Shown here piece by piece: positions 17,578-26,903 of a stretch of DNA of 64,000 nucleotides. Source of the stretch: Pyxidicoccus trucidator (GTDB taxonomy: Bacteria; Myxococcota; Myxococcia; Myxococcales; Myxococcaceae); the NCBI RefSeq assembly GCF_010894435.1, contig NZ_JAAIXZ010000005.1, positions 372,001 through 436,000 of the forward strand, written 5' to 3'. The translations under genes and the position numbers were made by a program. The notes under the pieces are model-generated. The model was not told where the DNA came from. It saw only the letters and a program-made list of their open reading frames with translations, and did not search any database. How positions within the stretch are numbered: position 1 is the stretch's first letter; each line of letters starts with the position of its first letter.

Positions 17578-18672
17578 ATGGGCACGTCAGTCATTGATAA
17601 CCGCGTCGAAATCGCCTTCAGCTTCGACACCACGGGCAGCATGTATCCGTGTCTCGCGCAGGTGCGGAAGAAGCTGCGCGGCACCGTGTCCCGGCTGATG
17701 AAGGAGATTCCCGGCATCCGCATCGGCGTCATCGCGCACGGGGACTACTGCGACGCAGGCTCCACCTATGTCACCAAGGTGCTGGACCTGACGGACGACG
17801 AGAACGCGGTCGTCCGCTTCGTGGACCGCGTGGGGCAGACGGGCGGCGGTGACGCGCCGGAGTGCTACGAGCTGGTGCTGCGCGAGGCCCAATCCCTCTC
17901 ATGGACGACGGGGTATACGCGCGCGCTGGTGCTGATTGGCGATGACGTGCCGCACGCGCCCAACCAGAACCCGAAGAAGCTGGACTGGCGCAAGGAAGTG
18001 GACGCGCTGGGGAAGATGGGCGTGCCGGTGTACGGGGTGCAGGCGCTCGCGCGCCGCCATGCGACGCCCTTCTACAAGGAGCTGGCGGAGAAGTCGGGCG
18101 GCTTCCACCTGAGCCTGGACCAGTTCGCCCACGTCACCGACATGCTGCTGGCCGTCTGCTACAAGCAGTCGTCCGACACGCAGCTCCAGGCCTACGAGGC
18201 GGAGGTGGTGAAGGAAGGCCGCATGAGCCGCGGGCTGAACGCCATCTTCAGCACGATGCTCAAGCGCAAGACGCCGTCCATCTACGGGGAGGCGGACCTG
18301 CGCTCGGTGCCGCCGGGCCGCTTCCAGGTGCTGGACGTGGACAAGGCCATGCCCATCAAGGACTTCGTGCACGAAAACGGCCTGGGCTTCAAGACGGGCC
18401 GCGGCTTCTACGAGTTCACCAAGACGGAGACCATCCAGGGCCACAAGGAAGTGGTGCTGATGGACCGCAAGACGGGCGACCTCTACAGCGGCGAGCGCGC
18501 CCGGGAGCTGCTCGGCCTGCCCGAGGGTGAGACGGTGCGCATCCGCCCCGCGAGCCTGGAGAAGTACACCGTCTTCGTCCAGAGCACGTCCGCCAACCGC
18601 AAGCTGATGGGCAACTCGAAGTTCCTCTACGAGGTGGAGGACTGGGACGGCGGGAAGGCCGCCGCGGCGTAG
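17578..18672 (+). CDS. VWA-domain protein
   Basis: 364 residues from ATG 17578, which has a GAGGGGG element about 8 bases upstream; the longer frame from 17521 lacks one. A von Willebrand A domain fills about residues 1-200, with the MIDAS metal site DTTGSM (17-22) and the later conserved TGGGDAPE and LVLIGDDVPH. The remaining part contains a basic linker and a small domain ending FLYEVEDWDGGKAAAA that I do not recognise. There is no signal peptide, so it should be cytoplasmic. VWA proteins mediate metal-dependent protein contacts; no partner gene is evident nearby. Confidence 0.75.
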   Translation: MGTSVIDNRVEIAFSFDTTGSMYPCLAQVRKKLRGTVSRLMKEIPGIRIGVIAHGDYCDAGSTYVTKVLDLTDDENAVVRFVDRVGQTGGGDAPECYELVLREAQSLSWTTGYTRALVLIGDDVPHAPNQNPKKLDWRKEVDALGKMGVPVYGVQALARRHATPFYKELAEKSGGFHLSLDQFAHVTDMLLAVCYKQSSDTQLQAYEAEVVKEGRMSRGLNAIFSTMLKRKTPSIYGEADLRSVPPGRFQVLDVDKAMPIKDFVHENGLGFKTGRGFYEFTKTETIQGHKEVVLMDRKTGDLYSGERARELLGLPEGETVRIRPASLEKYTVFVQSTSANRKLMGNSKFLYEVEDWDGGKAAAA

Positions 18673-18691
18673 CAGGCCGCCTCGGAGCCCT

Positions 18692-20530
18692 TCACGCCCT
18701 GGCCTCCGGAGGCGCTTCCGGGGAGCTTCCGGGGCGTGGCGGAGCGTCGAGCTGCGTGAGGATGGCCTCGTAGATATCGGCGAACTGGCTCAGCCGCTGG
18801 AGCTCCTGGGGCGTGCCGCTCCACCGGACGGCGAGCAGCTTCAGCTCTTCCTCCAGGTAGGTCCCGAAGTGCTCGGCGAAGAGGGGGAATTGGCCCAGGC
18901 ACTTCGCGCTCTTCCCGGAAGGAGCCTGTCCGGTGTGGAGGGCGTCACCGAGCTGGACTCCACAGCGGTTCAGGGCCCGGCTGATGGCCTGGACGAGACG
19001 GCCGCGCAGCGCGGAGGTCTTCACGCCCCGGTGGTGCCAGAGGTTGGTGAGGAGCTGGACATGGAAGTCCTCGGACAGGTTCGCGCCGATGTGGAAGAGG
19101 ACGGGCAGCCCGAGCTCCGCGCGCGTGGACAGCTCCTGGAACACCGCCATCGGGTCGGGAAAGACGGGGCCTTGGGCATGGTCGTTGCCAGCGGCCTTGG
19201 GTGTACCGTTCGGTGCACAGGCCCGGGCCTCGAGGACGCCGAGATAGAGCGCGCACATATCAATGGCCCCGCGGATGCCCAGCTCTCGCGCCGGGACGAT
19301 TTTCTGTCGCAGGTAGGTGATGAGGATGGCCTGGTCAATCCAGTCGATGACCCGGTGGAAGGGATAGAGCGTCCTGAGGGTCAGCTCCACCGGGTCCACG
19401 GTGGCCAGGTGCTGGATGTTGGCGATGCCCATCTCCTCGAGCCGTTCGATGGTGGGTTCGTCCAGCCCGTCCACGTACTCCAGGGAGTAGTTGCTCGTGC
19501 CGGCGGCCTCCGGCCTCAGGAAATGTCGCGCCTTGTCGCGCAGGGCCTCATAGCCCCAGGAGGGAAAGGCCCCGACGACGAAGTACACGAACAGGCCCAT
19601 GCCTGACGTAATCGTGTCCTCGCTGCTGAAGATGCCCGTCAGACCGATGGCGAACCCGATGACCATCATCAGCGTCGCCCGGAGTGTCGCGCTCATCAGG
19701 CACTCGGTGGACAGCGCGGAGGCGTTGATGCGGTGGATGAGGACCACCACCGTATAGGTGTAGACGCCGTAGCCCGTGAAGACGATGCCCTCGATGCCTC
19801 TCTTGAAGGCCGGCTGCAGCGCGGGGTCGCCAAACTCCACGCCCGGCAGGTAGCCACGCGTGAAGAAGAGCGCGTCCGAGAGCGCCGCCAGTCCGAGGAA
19901 GGGGCCGGACAGGAGCATCGCGCCCAGCAGGTATTCGAGGGGACGAGGGCGGTGGAGCTCCAGCTCCTCTTCCACGGGGAGGCGGTTCGTCCGCGAGTCG
20001 CTGTCCCGGTAGCCCGTCTCCAGGAAGAACGGCTGTCCGTCCGAACGGGACCTCGCGAAGTCCCGTCGGAACTCGAGGTAATACAGGGTGTTTTCCTGGC
20101 GCATCAGGGACTCGCGCTTGCGGCCCAGCGCGTAGTAGCCGAAGGCCAGGAGGCTGGGGGTGACGGCGAGCAGCGCGGCGAGGTTGTTGATGATGAACTG
20201 GCCCGTTCCCTGGAAGCGCTCCGGCTGGAAGGTGCCGCCGAGCTGCCCGGGTTGGGCCGGCCCCAGACAAAATAGATAGGCCGCCACTCCGGCGAGCAGC
20301 ACCAGGAGCAGGGAGGCGCTATACGCGCGGGACAGCCCCGGGTGCCGGATGCGGTAGCCCTTCACCTGGCTCGTGGATTCGTCCAGGCGGCGGACACACC
20401 GCGCCAGCAGGCGTGGGGGAACCTCGCTGGAGGCCGCATCCGCCCGTGGGTCGCTCGGCGATGGAGCTCCGTCCCTCCTGGAGCGTTCGCGCGAGCGTCC
20501 GCTCCTCCAGAGCCTCTCTGCCCATTCCAT
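18692..20530 (-). CDS. Unrecognised polytopic membrane protein with C-terminal helical/HhH-like domain
   Basis: 612 residues. The start ATG at 20530 has GGGAGAAG five bases upstream. A charged N-terminal tail of about 65 residues precedes hydrophobic segments near 68-90, 115-135, 205-225, 245-265 and 285-335. The soluble C-terminal part contains VDGLDEPTIERLEEMGIANI then QHLATVDPVELTLRTLYPF, which looks like a helix-hairpin-helix unit, and further helices to the end. I do not recognise the whole protein. It converges on the VWA gene with only 19 bp between the stops and diverges from the phosphoesterase gene. Confidence 0.6.
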   Translation of the reverse strand: MEWAERLWRSGRSRERSRRDGAPSPSDPRADAASSEVPPRLLARCVRRLDESTSQVKGYRIRHPGLSRAYSASLLLVLLAGVAAYLFCLGPAQPGQLGGTFQPERFQGTGQFIINNLAALLAVTPSLLAFGYYALGRKRESLMRQENTLYYLEFRRDFARSRSDGQPFFLETGYRDSDSRTNRLPVEEELELHRPRPLEYLLGAMLLSGPFLGLAALSDALFFTRGYLPGVEFGDPALQPAFKRGIEGIVFTGYGVYTYTVVVLIHRINASALSTECLMSATLRATLMMVIGFAIGLTGIFSSEDTITSGMGLFVYFVVGAFPSWGYEALRDKARHFLRPEAAGTSNYSLEYVDGLDEPTIERLEEMGIANIQHLATVDPVELTLRTLYPFHRVIDWIDQAILITYLRQKIVPARELGIRGAIDMCALYLGVLEARACAPNGTPKAAGNDHAQGPVFPDPMAVFQELSTRAELGLPVLFHIGANLSEDFHVQLLTNLWHHRGVKTSALRGRLVQAISRALNRCGVQLGDALHTGQAPSGKSAKCLGQFPLFAEHFGTYLEEELKLLAVRWSGTPQELQRLSQFADIYEAILTQLDAPPRPGSSPEAPPEARA

Positions 20531-20707
20531 GACGCTTCTCCCTCGCGGGGGCTCGTTTCCGGCTCCCGCTCCCGAGGAGGCCGAGCCGTGAAGTTCCGGA
20601 TGTGACGGCGCCGAGGGCGGGTGGTCCTCCCGGCGAGCGAGCCTGAGCCGCGCTGTCGGCCCTGGCGGTGAGGGCGTCCCAGGCCCGGGGTATGTGTCCG
20701 GCAGTCG
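20531..20707. other. Divergent intergenic region
   Basis: About 180 bp separate the membrane-protein gene and the phosphoesterase gene. It must hold promoters for both, but I see no convincing -35/-10 pair or dyad. Confidence 0.4.
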
Positions 20708-21565
20708 ATGCGACTGCCTCGTCAGCGTGTCGCCTCATCGACTTGTGGGCACCGCGGGTTGAAGGCGGAGGGCACCGTCATTAGCTCGCAGCCCGTGCGC
20801 TTCTGGGTGCCATGGCTGCTGCTCTGCGCGGGTTGCGGCGTCTTCGAGTTCCACCCCTACGAGCTTCGCGGGATGGACGGAGACCGGCATGCGCGGGCCC
20901 TCGAGCGGTTGCGAAGCGAGGCCGGAGACGGCCCGCTGCGCTTCGCGGTGCTCGGGGACATCCAGCTCTTCCTGGACGAGTCGGGCGCCGCCGTGGAGGA
21001 CCTGGAGCAGCGGGACGTGGACTTCGTGGTGCAGGTCGGCGACCTCACGGAGTACGGCTCCGCGCAGGAGTACGCGTGGGTGGCCCGGCTCCTCGACAGG
21101 CTGCGGGTGCCGTCCTTCGCGGTGCTCGGCAACCATGACGTGCTGGGCACCGGGGCGGACATCTACCGGAGGACCTTCGGGCCGACCTTCTTCTCCTTCC
21201 AGCACGCGGGCAGCCGCTTCGTCCTCTTCGACTCCAACTCCCGCGAGTATGGCTTCCCGGGCAACGTCCCGGACCTGGAGGCCCTGCGCGAGGCGCTCGC
21301 GCCGGAGCCGGGCCTCTTCCACACCTTCACCTTCTCCCACGTGCCACCCGGGCACGGCGACTTCGACGCCTCCCTGGCCGGGCCACTGGAGCAGCTCCAG
21401 GCGGAGCAGGGTGTCTCCGTCTCCTTCCACGCGCACATCCATCAATTCGGCAGCGAGGTGCGGCAGGGCGTCCGGTACTTCGTCGCGGACTCGCTCGACC
21501 ACCGCAACTACCTGCTGGTCACCGTCGATGGACCCCTGGTGCGCGTCGAGCAGGTCTTCTTTTGA
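20708..21565 (+). CDS. Metallophosphoesterase lipoprotein
   Basis: A calcineurin-like phosphoesterase domain follows a lipoprotein signal (WVPWLLLCAGC, Cys at about residue 40 of the longest frame). Metal-binding motifs occur in the family order: VLGDIQ (GD-x, about 79-84), VGDLTEYGS (GDxx, about 109), LGNHDVLG (GNHD, about 138), FSHVPPGH and SFHAHIHQFG (GHxH-like). The substrate is unknown. The start is uncertain: ATG 20708 is the longest, a TTG at 20759 and a GTG at 20795 are also in frame and would give a more normal signal peptide. The stop overlaps the next start (TGATG), so the next gene is its operon partner. Confidence 0.8.
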   Translation: MRLPRQRVASSTCGHRGLKAEGTVISSQPVRFWVPWLLLCAGCGVFEFHPYELRGMDGDRHARALERLRSEAGDGPLRFAVLGDIQLFLDESGAAVEDLEQRDVDFVVQVGDLTEYGSAQEYAWVARLLDRLRVPSFAVLGNHDVLGTGADIYRRTFGPTFFSFQHAGSRFVLFDSNSREYGFPGNVPDLEALREALAPEPGLFHTFTFSHVPPGHGDFDASLAGPLEQLQAEQGVSVSFHAHIHQFGSEVRQGVRYFVADSLDHRNYLLVTVDGPLVRVEQVFF

Positions 21566-22158
21566 TGCCGGCGCCCTGGCACCTGCGAGGGCTCCTCCTG
21601 GCGCTCCTCCTCGTCTCGGCGGAGGCCCGTGCGGAGTCGCCGGAGGACGAGCGGCCGTGGTTCGTGCCGGACCAGGCGGCGCTCCAACTCGCGGGCTCCA
21701 TCGGCTTCCTCTCCGCGGGGCCGGGCTGGGGCTTCTTCGACGACAAGGTGGAGGCCGGCTTGCTGCTGGGCTGGGCGCCGCCCGCCGTGGCGGGAGAGGA
21801 CTTCCTCACCGTCACGCTCAAGGGGCAGTGGCACCCGTTCCGGCTCGACTGGCGGGGCTGGACGCTCCGGCCGCTCACGGTGGGACTGCTGCTCAGCTAC
21901 ACCTTCGGCGACGCGTACTTCGTGGGGCTGCCGGACCGCTATCCCGACGGGTACTACTGGTTCCGCACCGGGCTGCGGCCCGCCGTGCTGCTGGGCGCAA
22001 GCGCGGGGCGGCCGGTGTCCGCGCTCGGCCTGCGACTGCTGGAGGGGTACGTGGAGCTCGTCGCCACCGACTACCGGCTGGTCCACTTCCTCCGGAACCC
22101 CGTGACGGTGGAGACGGGGCTGTTCTCGCTGGCCCTGGGCGCGAAGCTCCGGTTCTGA
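21565..22158 (+). CDS. Secreted, barrel-like protein of unknown function
   Basis: 197 residues with a cleavable signal (LRGLLLALLLVSAEARA). The mature part is rich in alternating hydrophobic and aromatic residues (LAGSIGFLSAGPGWGFFD, GLLLSYTFGDAYFVGLPDRY, GYYWFRTGLRPAVLLGAS) and ends FSLALGAKLRF, with a terminal Phe as in outer-membrane beta-barrels. The spacing suggests about eight strands. Translational coupling to the phosphoesterase lipoprotein suggests a shared envelope role. No family recognised. Confidence 0.65.
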   Translation: MPAPWHLRGLLLALLLVSAEARAESPEDERPWFVPDQAALQLAGSIGFLSAGPGWGFFDDKVEAGLLLGWAPPAVAGEDFLTVTLKGQWHPFRLDWRGWTLRPLTVGLLLSYTFGDAYFVGLPDRYPDGYYWFRTGLRPAVLLGASAGRPVSALGLRLLEGYVELVATDYRLVHFLRNPVTVETGLFSLALGAKLRF

Positions 22159-22167
22159 CGCCGGGGC

Positions 22168-24099
22168 TCACGGCGCGGCGGGGCCTGCCGCCGCGGGCGT
22201 GGACCGGGAGTCGGGTGCGCTCACCGGCGCGGAGCCGGGGTGCTCCGCTCCACCGCGCAGCCGGCGAAGGATGCGCGGCGCCTCCGCGGCGAAGCGGGCC
22301 TGGGCGTCGGGCAGCGGCTGGTCCCTCACGTCGGTGAGCTCCGTGCCCGGGAGTCCCGCGCCGAAGCGAATCTTGAGGTGCTGGCCGATGAGCGCGTAGC
22401 GGGGCTCCCAGCCGATGGTGGTGAGCAGGTAGCGCGACGGGTCCGGCCGCGTCATGGGAATCCCGTCGCCCAGCAGCGCCGGGTCATGGGTGTCGCCGAG
22501 CAGGTCGAACAGCGTCGACACCACGTCGACGTGGCCGGTGACGGCGTCCACCTCGCCCGGGGCGAGCCGCTCGTCGAAGATGAGCATGGGGACGTGGAGC
22601 TGGTACGCCGTCACGTCGGTGGCGTGGCCGACGCGGCCGTACTCGCGGAACTCCTCGCCGTGGTCTCCGGTGAAGAGGGTGAGCGGCCGCCTGCCCCGGA
22701 CGGCCTCGATGCGGGACAGCAGCGCCTCCACCTTGGTGTCCACCTCGTAGGCGGCATTCCATGCGCGGGCCTTGAGGTGCTCCCCGGGGACGCGCGTCGT
22801 GGCAAGGCCGCCCGTGCCGTCCCACGCCGGCGAGAAGACCTCCGAGCGGGGCGGGTAGTCGTAGTCGAAGTGCGTGCCGGCGAAGAACAGGAAGAGGAAG
22901 AGCGGCGTGTCCGACGGGGCCGTCTCCACCACTGCGAGCGCGTCCTTCACCATGGCCTCGTCACGCAGGTGGCTGCGGCCTTCGTAGTCGGTGCGGAGGC
23001 CGCCCTGCACGTCGCGGAAGACGGTGTCCTTCAGGCCCATCCAGTCCACCGACGACGCGGCGAAGAAGACCTGGTGATAGCCGTTCTGCCGCAGCGCGGG
23101 GAAGAGCAGGGGCGTACGCCCGGCGCCCACCACCGCGTCGCGCCGCTGGGCCTCCAGCCCGAAGAAGAGGCCGAAGAGGGAGTAGTCGGTGGAGCTCGCC
23201 GCGCTGTGGTGGAGCAGGAAGCGCGTCCCATCCCCGGCCCGCCGCCACAGGTTCGGCATCACGTCCTGGCGGAAGAAGTCATCGCGCAGGCTCTCCGCGA
23301 GGATGATGACGATGTCGGGCCGACGGGTGAAGCGCACGGCGGCCGGGTCGATGGTCGCCGCGGGGACTCCGGCCTCGGGACTCACGCCCAGGCGCAGCCC
23401 GGCGGCGGGTGTCTGGCCGGTGAAGCGCGTCAGCAGCGTGTTCATCCGCACCGGCGCCTGGAGGGGCAGGGTGGTGGCGGCGTGCTGGACGGCGCCGCCG
23501 TGGGAGAAGATGAGGTACGCGCTCATCAGCCGCTCTCCGGCGCAGAGCACCGTCAGCAGCAGCACGGCGCGAAGCACCCGGCGCGGGCCGTGGCGCCGCC
23601 GCAGGAAGAGGACCCCCGCCCACACGTCGAGCCCCAGCAGCGTCACCGCCCCCGCCGCGACGAGCAGGACCTCCGCGGAAGAGAGGCCCGTCTCCGCCAG
23701 CGCGCGGGGCTGGAGCGCCACCGCCAGGACGAGTCCATTGATGTGGAAGCCCAGGGACGACAGCACGAGTGAGTCCACCCCGAGCAGCGCCACGCCCACC
23801 GCCACCACCACCGACACACCCACCACGTAGTGGCGGCCGAGCAGCACCAGCGGCAGCGCCACCACGAAGACGAGGAGTCCGAGGAACAGCGACTGGACGA
23901 CGCCTCCCGCCAGCACCAGCGGGCGCAGGGCCGGGGCCAGTCGCTCGGCGGCGGAGAGCAGGGAGCTGCCGAAGAACCCGAGCGAGAGCAGCCCATGCAG
24001 CACGCACCACAACAGGGCGGGGCCCAGGAACGGCCGGGCCGCTTCCAGCCGGCGGCGGAGCCCTGCCGTGGCGGGAGGGGCGTGAGGCAATCGAGACAT
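22168..24099 (-). CDS. Membrane-bound alkaline-phosphatase-fold enzyme (sulfatase / LTA-synthase-like)
   Basis: 643 residues. Five or so hydrophobic segments fill residues about 25-205. The periplasmic catalytic domain follows: RRPDIVIILAESLRDDFF (metal-binding Glu), the likely nucleophile region HHSAASSTDYSLFGLFFG, VKDALAVVE, FAGTHFDYDYP, AYEVDTKVEALLSRIEA and the metal site FTGDHGEEFREYG with VGHATDVTAYQLHVPMLIF. Lipoteichoic acid synthases, PbgA/YejM and phosphoethanolamine transferases share this architecture. In a Gram-negative host a phospholipid or LPS headgroup transfer role is likely, but the substrate cannot be told. An Ala/Pro-rich tail ends the protein. It converges on the barrel-like gene with 9 bp between stops. 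Confidence 0.75.
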   Translation of the reverse strand: MSRLPHAPPATAGLRRRLEAARPFLGPALLWCVLHGLLSLGFFGSSLLSAAERLAPALRPLVLAGGVVQSLFLGLLVFVVALPLVLLGRHYVVGVSVVVAVGVALLGVDSLVLSSLGFHINGLVLAVALQPRALAETGLSSAEVLLVAAGAVTLLGLDVWAGVLFLRRRHGPRRVLRAVLLLTVLCAGERLMSAYLIFSHGGAVQHAATTLPLQAPVRMNTLLTRFTGQTPAAGLRLGVSPEAGVPAATIDPAAVRFTRRPDIVIILAESLRDDFFRQDVMPNLWRRAGDGTRFLLHHSAASSTDYSLFGLFFGLEAQRRDAVVGAGRTPLLFPALRQNGYHQVFFAASSVDWMGLKDTVFRDVQGGLRTDYEGRSHLRDEAMVKDALAVVETAPSDTPLFLFLFFAGTHFDYDYPPRSEVFSPAWDGTGGLATTRVPGEHLKARAWNAAYEVDTKVEALLSRIEAVRGRRPLTLFTGDHGEEFREYGRVGHATDVTAYQLHVPMLIFDERLAPGEVDAVTGHVDVVSTLFDLLGDTHDPALLGDGIPMTRPDPSRYLLTTIGWEPRYALIGQHLKIRFGAGLPGTELTDVRDQPLPDAQARFAAEAPRILRRLRGGAEHPGSAPVSAPDSRSTPAAAGPAAP

Positions 24100-24289
24100 C
24101 GCGCTTCCTGCTAGCCCGCCCCTGGCGGATGTTCAAGAAGTGACGAATGCCCGGCCGCTCCTCCACCCAGGGGGCGTGACGCGGCCTTCTACCCGCCACC
24201 CGGGCGCGGAGCCAGACGCGTTGCGGCGAGGTCGGGTCGCGCTGGAGGAAGCCCGTGTCGCCCGGGAAGCCCGGTGCCAGGATGGGCGC

Positions 24290-25210
24290 ATGCCCCCGCG
24301 CAAGCTCGTACGACACCTCGTCTGGTTGGAGTCCTTCGCCGCCGCCGTGGAGGCCGGCAGCATCGAGGCCGCCGCCGAGCACCTGGGCGTGGCGCGCTCG
24401 GTGGTGAGCGAGCACATCCGCGCCCTGGAGGTGGCCCTGGCGGAAGGCGCCTCCCTCCTGGAGCGCGGCCCCGGCCGCCGCCTGCAGCTCACCGCCCGGG
24501 GCGAGCGCCTCTTCGCGGGCACGCAGACGCCCCTGCACCAACTGGACATGAAGCGGCTGCGAGACCTGGCCAGCGCCGAGCCGGTGGTGCGCCTGGGCCT
24601 CAATCCCACCCTGTCCCTGTCCCTGCTGGGCAACGTCGCGCGGGAGGCCGCCGCCCAGGGCCTCAAGCTGGTGCTGAGCTTCGGCGGGCCGCATGACCTG
24701 ACCCGGCAGGTCCAGACGCGGCAGCTCGACCTCGCCCTGGACTTCACGCCCCTGCCTCCCCACGAGGGCGTGGAGTCCGAGTCCCTGCTGCGCATGCCCT
24801 TCGTGGTGCTGGCCGGGCCCGACAACGCGCTGGTCCGCGATGCCGCCTCCCGTCGGACGCTGCACGTGAAGGAGCTGGAGGGCCAGCCCTTCGTCGACTG
24901 GCTGCGGGACGACCCGTACGGGGGCGCCAACAGCGCGCGCTTCACCACCCACGGGGTGACGGTGGTGGAGGTGGCCCGCGCGGAGAGCTTCCTCCTCATC
25001 TACGAGTTGCTGCGCGCCTTCAACGCCTGCGCCATCGCCCCGGACCTGCGCCTGATGCACCCCTTTCCACCGGACATCCGCGCCTGGCCCCTGCGAGAGG
25101 AGGAGCCCCAGGCCGTGGAAGTCGTCGCCCTCTGGCCCTCCGGCTCGCTCAGTCCGGGCGCTCGCACCCTCCTGGATGGGGTGAGGCATATCCACTCGCC
25201 TCGTCGTTAA
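24290..25210 (+). CDS. LysR-family transcriptional regulator
   Basis: 306 residues from ATG 24290, which has AGGA seven bases upstream. The winged helix-turn-helix is at residues about 10-65 (LVWLESFAAAVEAGSIEAAA, GVARSVVSEHIRALE), followed by a periplasmic-binding-protein-like effector domain (VVRLGLNPTLSLSLLGNVAR, LDLALDFTPLP, VVLAGPDNALV). It lies 92 bp upstream of, and on the same strand as, the aromatic amino acid hydroxylase gene. Control of that gene by an aromatic amino acid is a reasonable inference. Confidence 0.9.
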   Translation: MPPRKLVRHLVWLESFAAAVEAGSIEAAAEHLGVARSVVSEHIRALEVALAEGASLLERGPGRRLQLTARGERLFAGTQTPLHQLDMKRLRDLASAEPVVRLGLNPTLSLSLLGNVAREAAAQGLKLVLSFGGPHDLTRQVQTRQLDLALDFTPLPPHEGVESESLLRMPFVVLAGPDNALVRDAASRRTLHVKELEGQPFVDWLRDDPYGGANSARFTTHGVTVVEVARAESFLLIYELLRAFNACAIAPDLRLMHPFPPDIRAWPLREEEPQAVEVVALWPSGSLSPGARTLLDGVRHIHSPRR

Positions 25211-25218
25211 AACGACGA
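25201..25218 (+). promoter_or_regulatory. Inverted repeat at the end of the LysR gene
   Basis: TCGTCGTT (25201-25208) and AACGACGA (25211-25218) form a perfect 8-bp inverted repeat that includes the lysR stop codon. It stands about 85 bp before the hydroxylase start. It could be a weak terminator or an operator; there is no T-run. A possible promoter follows at TTGCCT (about 25251). Confidence 0.4.
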
Positions 25219-25302
25219 AGGCGTCGAATTCTGTCGGATTTCCGTTTGCCTTGAGAAGGGATATCGTTAGTCTGTAGAAGATTACACCAGAGGTGCACAA
25301 GG

Positions 25303-26877
25303 ATGACAGCCACGGAACGGACGATTGCACGCCTTCCCGCCCACCTGCGTCGGTACGTGGTGAGCCAGGACTATGCGGCGTACACGGCCCGGGACCATGC
25401 CGTGTGGCGCAACATCCTGGGCAAGCTGCGCGGCCACCTGGCGGACAAGGCGCACCCCGTCTACCTGGAGGGCCTGGAGGCGACCGGTATCGGCGCCGAG
25501 TCCATCCCCAGCCTGGATGAGATGAACGAGAAGCTCGCCCGCCTGGGCTGGGCCTGCGTGGGCGTGCGTGGCTTCATCCCGCCCGCGGTCTTCACGGAGC
25601 TGCAGGCGCTGGGCGTGCTGGCCATCGCCGCGGACATCCGCACGCACGAGCACATCGAATACACGCCCGCGCCGGACATCGTCCACGAGAGCGCGGGCCA
25701 CGCCCCCATCATCGCGAACCGCCGCTATGCGGAGTACGTCAAGGGGTGCGGGATGGTGGGCTTCAAGTCCATCGCCAGCGTGGAGGACCAGGCCGTCTTC
25801 GAGGCCATCCGCAACCTGTCCGTGGTGAAGGAGGACCCGGAGGCCAGCGAGGAGGAGCAGGCTCACGCGCAGGCGCGGCTGGAGGCGGCCAGCGCCAGCC
25901 GCCGCTACGTCAGCGAGAGCACCCGCGCCACGCGGCTGTACTGGTGGACGGCGGAGTACGGCCTCATCGGCGACGTGGAGCGTCCGCGCATCTACGGCGC
26001 CGGCCTGCTGTCCAGCATCGGTGAAGCCCACCACTGCCTCACCCCGACGGTGACGAAGCTGCCGCTGAGCGTGGGCTGCGTGGACACGGACTTCGACATC
26101 ACCCGCATGCAGCCGCAGCTCTTCGTGGCGCGCGACTTCGAGCACCTCTTCGAGGTGCTGCGCGAGTTCGAGTCCACGCTGGCGTGGAAGCGCGGTGGGG
26201 ACTACGGGCTGGAGCAGGCGCTGCGCGCCCGCACCGTCAACCACCTGGTGCTCGCGGATGGCCGCGAAGTGACGGGTCGGGTGGTGGGCATGGTGGCCGC
26301 GCCGAAGGCGGTGGCCGAGGGACTGTCCACCGCGCTGGTCCGGCTGGATGGCCCCATCCTCGCCTCGCGTGGCGGGAAGGCCGAGGACAGCAAGCCGTGG
26401 AACGGGCCGGCCCTGGTCGCCTTTGGCGCGGGCAAGCTGCCGGAGCGCGGGTCGTTCAAGTTGTCGATGGCGAGCGGGCTGGAGCTGGAGGGCTTCGCCA
26501 CGGACGGCGGCCAGGTGCTGGTGCTGCGAGGCCGGCTGGCGGGTCGCGAGCTGGAGCTGCCCGCGGTGGCCAGGCTCTTCATCACCACGCACCTGCCCTC
26601 GGTGGCGGGCGGGCCCGCGGACCCGGAGGCGTGGGACCACTGGTTCGGCGAGCTGAGCGCGTTCTCGGAGGGTGACGGCGAGTCCAAGGCGCGCTCGCGC
26701 AAGGCGCACGCCCTGCACCCGTCGCTCGCCGCGCTCTACCGCGAGGTCCGGCAGATGCGTGAGTCGCGCACCGTGAAGCCCGAGCGGCTGGCGCAGATCG
26801 CCGCCGCCGTCACCGACTTCCCCGACGACTGGCTGCTGCGCACCGAGGTGGAGGAGCTGCGCGCACCCCGCGCCTGA
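25303..26877 (+). CDS. Biopterin-dependent aromatic amino acid hydroxylase
   Basis: 524 residues. The iron site is complete: EYTPAPDIVHESAGHAP carries H128 and H133, and YWWTAEYGLIGD carries E218, matching the His-His-Glu triad of phenylalanine, tyrosine and tryptophan hydroxylases. The catalytic domain spans about residues 1-330. A further domain of about 190 residues (VLADGREVTGRVVGMVAAPK onward) is not part of classical bacterial PhhA, which has about 270 residues, but occurs in longer bacterial homologues. The likely reaction is phenylalanine to tyrosine with tetrahydropterin and O2, feeding aromatic catabolism. GAGG lies a short distance upstream of the ATG. Probably regulated by the LysR protein encoded upstream. 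Confidence 0.88.
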   Translation: MTATERTIARLPAHLRRYVVSQDYAAYTARDHAVWRNILGKLRGHLADKAHPVYLEGLEATGIGAESIPSLDEMNEKLARLGWACVGVRGFIPPAVFTELQALGVLAIAADIRTHEHIEYTPAPDIVHESAGHAPIIANRRYAEYVKGCGMVGFKSIASVEDQAVFEAIRNLSVVKEDPEASEEEQAHAQARLEAASASRRYVSESTRATRLYWWTAEYGLIGDVERPRIYGAGLLSSIGEAHHCLTPTVTKLPLSVGCVDTDFDITRMQPQLFVARDFEHLFEVLREFESTLAWKRGGDYGLEQALRARTVNHLVLADGREVTGRVVGMVAAPKAVAEGLSTALVRLDGPILASRGGKAEDSKPWNGPALVAFGAGKLPERGSFKLSMASGLELEGFATDGGQVLVLRGRLAGRELELPAVARLFITTHLPSVAGGPADPEAWDHWFGELSAFSEGDGESKARSRKAHALHPSLAALYREVRQMRESRTVKPERLAQIAAAVTDFPDDWLLRTEVEELRAPRA

Positions 26878-26903
26878 AGTCCGCCCCGATTCCCGCACCA
26901 CGG

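Noticed and set aside
23279-25330. 683-residue minus-strand open frame across the lysR gene
   Set aside because: It is opposite lysR and out of frame with the alkaline-phosphatase-fold gene. The translation is low-complexity Arg/Gly-rich.
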